Origin: Chitinophagaceae bacterium | GTDB taxonomy: Bacteria; Bacteroidota; Bacteroidia; Chitinophagales; Chitinophagaceae | NCBI GenBank assembly: GCA_947452875.1 | Contig: CANGEZ010000157.1 | Span: 1-5,629, forward strand | Direction of reading: 5' to 3' | DNA: 5,629 nucleotides | Part shown: piece by piece, positions 3,998-5,629 of the stretch | How the letters are laid out: every line of letters begins with the position of its first letter | Position numbering within the stretch: position 1 is the first letter of the stretch | Translations under genes and position numbers: made by a program | The notes under the pieces: generated by a model | Told to the model about the DNA's origin: nothing | What the model saw: only the letters and a program-made list of their open reading frames with translations | Databases searched by the model: none

Positions 3998-5629
3998 CCT
4001 GTTACCATCGGTATCTAACTCAATGATCTCATAACCGAATTTTTGAAGACCTGGTAAAATTTTCGCTTTATCACCCACCAGTAAAATATTCATCTTGTCT
4101 GTTTGTAACCATTTTTTTGCCAACTGATCTATTTCAGCTTTATTCATCATCGTTAGTATCTTGGTTTGAGTAGCAACATAATCACCTTCTAAATTGTACT
4201 CAAGCAAACGAGCAACGAATCCTGATTTTTGTCCTGGGGTTTCATATTGCAAAGCATCACGTTGTCCAATAGCGCTCTTCATAAAATTGATTTCATCAGT
4301 AGTAATACCTGAGCTTGCATAATTGTTGATTTCTTTCATCACTTCAGTAAGTGCACTATCCGTAGCATCAGCTCTGATACCTGAACTGAAAGTATAATCT
4401 ACGCTGTATTTGCTGCCGCTGAAACTTGCTCTAGCGCCATAGGTCCAGCCTTTGTCTTCTCTCAAATTTAAATTCAATCTGCTGTTGAAATTTGCACCCA
4501 AAACATAGTTCATCAAATCACATTTGTAATATTCTCCCACCAAATCATAAGGCATACTCACTACCTTGCCTACACGAAATTCAGTTTGTGCCGCTTTAGG
4601 AACATCCACCAGATAAATAGTTGTTTTGTTTGAAGTGGCAACTGCGTTTGTTTTTGGCAATTCGATTTTTTTATTTGGCAATTTATTCAAGAAAGAAAGT
4701 TTAGGCAAAATTTCTGCTTCACTAACATTACCCACAATTACAATTTTCGCTCCTTGAGAAGTCATGTAGTTGTTATAATATGTTTGAACATCAGCCAATG
4801 TCAAATTCTTTACGGTGTTTTCATTGCCATTGTCATTCATTCCTAGAATATTATCTGCACCATAATTTATTTTACTGTAAACATTGCTCGCGATAGTAGC
4901 CGGTTGTGATTTAGCTTGTTTGAAACTTTCCATGGCTTGCTTTTGCAAACGGGTAAATGCATCCTGTGTGAAATTCGGATTCAACATTCTTTCTTCCAGC
5001 AACGCCAAAGTTTTATCCAAATTCTTTTTCAAACATTGCATGCTGAAACGCATACCATCAAAAGTATTTCCTGCACTCACGCTGCTTCCCAATTTTTGTA
5101 AGGCTACACTCATTTGTTCGGCGGTATAATTTTTAGTGTCTTCATTGAGCATACTTCCTGCAAAGCCCGCCAATCCTAATTTAGCGGTATCATTGGCTTG
5201 TGCCAAATGTCCACCAGGAATGGTGATGGAAATATTTACAATCGGCAATTCTGTATAATCAGCTCCAATTACTTTAGCACCATTAGGTAATGTTTTTTTC
5301 CAATAAGCAGGTACAGTTACAACAGGATTGGCACCACTACCTGGCATTTGACTTCTATCGAAATTGTCACTTCCTTTTTTATAAACCAGACCACCATATC
5401 CATAATTGGGTCTGTCGTAACTAGAAGAATCGATTTTGTAATTATCAGCAATTGCCGGTCCGTTCTTATCTGATTTTGTCAACACACTAACGGTAACGCT
5501 ACCCTTGTTTTTGATATAAGTTTCATAAACACGCATCACATCTTCTTTGGTAACAGCTTTGTACATTTCAAGCATTCTTCCGGTTTGGTTAGGATTGCCG
5601 GTGAATGTTTGGAAGGCCGCCAATTGAGA
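3992..5629 (-). CDS. M16 family (pitrilysin-like) metalloprotease, C-terminal part, second unit lacking the zinc motif (5' partial)
   Basis: The frame is open to the right edge; 545 codons are visible and the true start lies outside. The TTG at 5621-5623 is internal. Numbering from it, residues 1-50 are the tail of a first M16 unit (VTKEDVMRVYETYIKN), followed by a linker. A second M16 unit runs from about 107 (YWKKTLPNGAKVI) to 543. By family knowledge, two-unit bacterial M16 proteins of roughly 900 residues carry the HxxEH zinc site in the first unit and the substrate-binding Arg/Tyr pair in the second. That fits here: the HxxEH position reads GFAGS (153-157, within GLAGFAGSML), while R388 and Y395 in LREDKGWTY are kept with the 7-residue spacing. 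Catalysis would depend on the unseen first unit. Such proteins are usually exported, but the signal peptide cannot be seen. Downstream it faces the acyltransferase gene with only a 5-base gap. Confidence 0.95.
   Translation of the reverse strand, partial: SQLAAFQTFTGNPNQTGRMLEMYKAVTKEDVMRVYETYIKNKGSVTVSVLTKSDKNGPAIADNYKIDSSSYDRPNYGYGGLVYKKGSDNFDRSQMPGSGANPVVTVPAYWKKTLPNGAKVIGADYTELPIVNISITIPGGHLAQANDTAKLGLAGFAGSMLNEDTKNYTAEQMSVALQKLGSSVSAGNTFDGMRFSMQCLKKNLDKTLALLEERMLNPNFTQDAFTRLQKQAMESFKQAKSQPATIASNVYSKINYGADNILGMNDNGNENTVKNLTLADVQTYYNNYMTSQGAKIVIVGNVSEAEILPKLSFLNKLPNKKIELPKTNAVATSNKTTIYLVDVPKAAQTEFRVGKVVSMPYDLVGEYYKCDLMNYVLGANFNSRLNLNLREDKGWTYGARASFSGSKYSVDYTFSSGIRADATDSALTEVMKEINNYASSGITTDEINFMKSAIGQRDALQYETPGQKSGFVARLLEYNLEGDYVATQTKILTMMNKAEIDQLAKKWLQTDKMNILLVGDKAKILPGLQKFGYEIIELDTDGNRK

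Noticed and set aside
4884..5129. Plus-strand open frames opposite the protease gene
   Set aside because: They are antisense shadows of a conserved M16 coding region with no independent support.
5621..5623. TTG as the start of a complete protease gene
   Set aside because: The frame continues to the window edge (SQLAAF), and the visible N-terminus is the middle of an M16 fold, so this is an internal leucine codon.

Overview
The window looks like a piece of a Bacteroidota chromosome, probably from a Chitinophagaceae- or Sphingobacteriia-like lineage. The clearest sign is the first gene, which ends in a complete gliding-motility-type (CHU_C, type B) C-terminal domain for the type IX secretion system, a system confined to this phylum. 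Other signs agree: the DNA is AT-rich, genes lack Shine-Dalgarno sites and have A-rich leaders, and possible promoter elements resemble the TTG...TAnnTTTG consensus. The species cannot be named from this sequence.

Layout. Positions 2-1744 (+) are the 3' part of a large secreted, multi-domain surface protein: an unnamed N-terminal beta-rich module, a SprB-type repeat, three Ig/PKD-like modules (two of them near-identical 75-residue repeats) and the sorting domain. A strong intrinsic terminator follows at 1792-1824. The 326-base gap to the next gene also carries a 4 x 8 bp tandem repeat and some minor AT-rich repeats. Positions 2071-2847 (+) encode a complete DUF3050 protein with a heme-oxygenase-like fold signature and a possible metal-binding HxxxDxxH motif. 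A 92-base spacer follows that is dense in structure: a 13-bp inverted repeat, a copy of the next gene's first 13 bases, a possible promoter and a perfect 14-nt palindrome. Positions 2940-3986 (+) encode a complete membrane acyltransferase of the AT3/OafA family. Five bases beyond it, on the minus strand, lies the 3' end of a two-unit M16 (pitrilysin-like) zinc protease whose 5' part is outside the window (3992-5629).

How the genes relate. There is no clear shared pathway. The T9SS cargo, the acyltransferase and the M16 protease all fit cell-surface or envelope biology. The DUF3050 protein looks cytosolic and may be a non-heme iron enzyme of unknown substrate. I see no phage, transposase, CRISPR, RNA gene or defence island. 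The points most worth a second look are the possible metal site of the DUF3050 protein and the structured spacer in front of the acyltransferase. Most of the window is ordinary chromosomal sequence.
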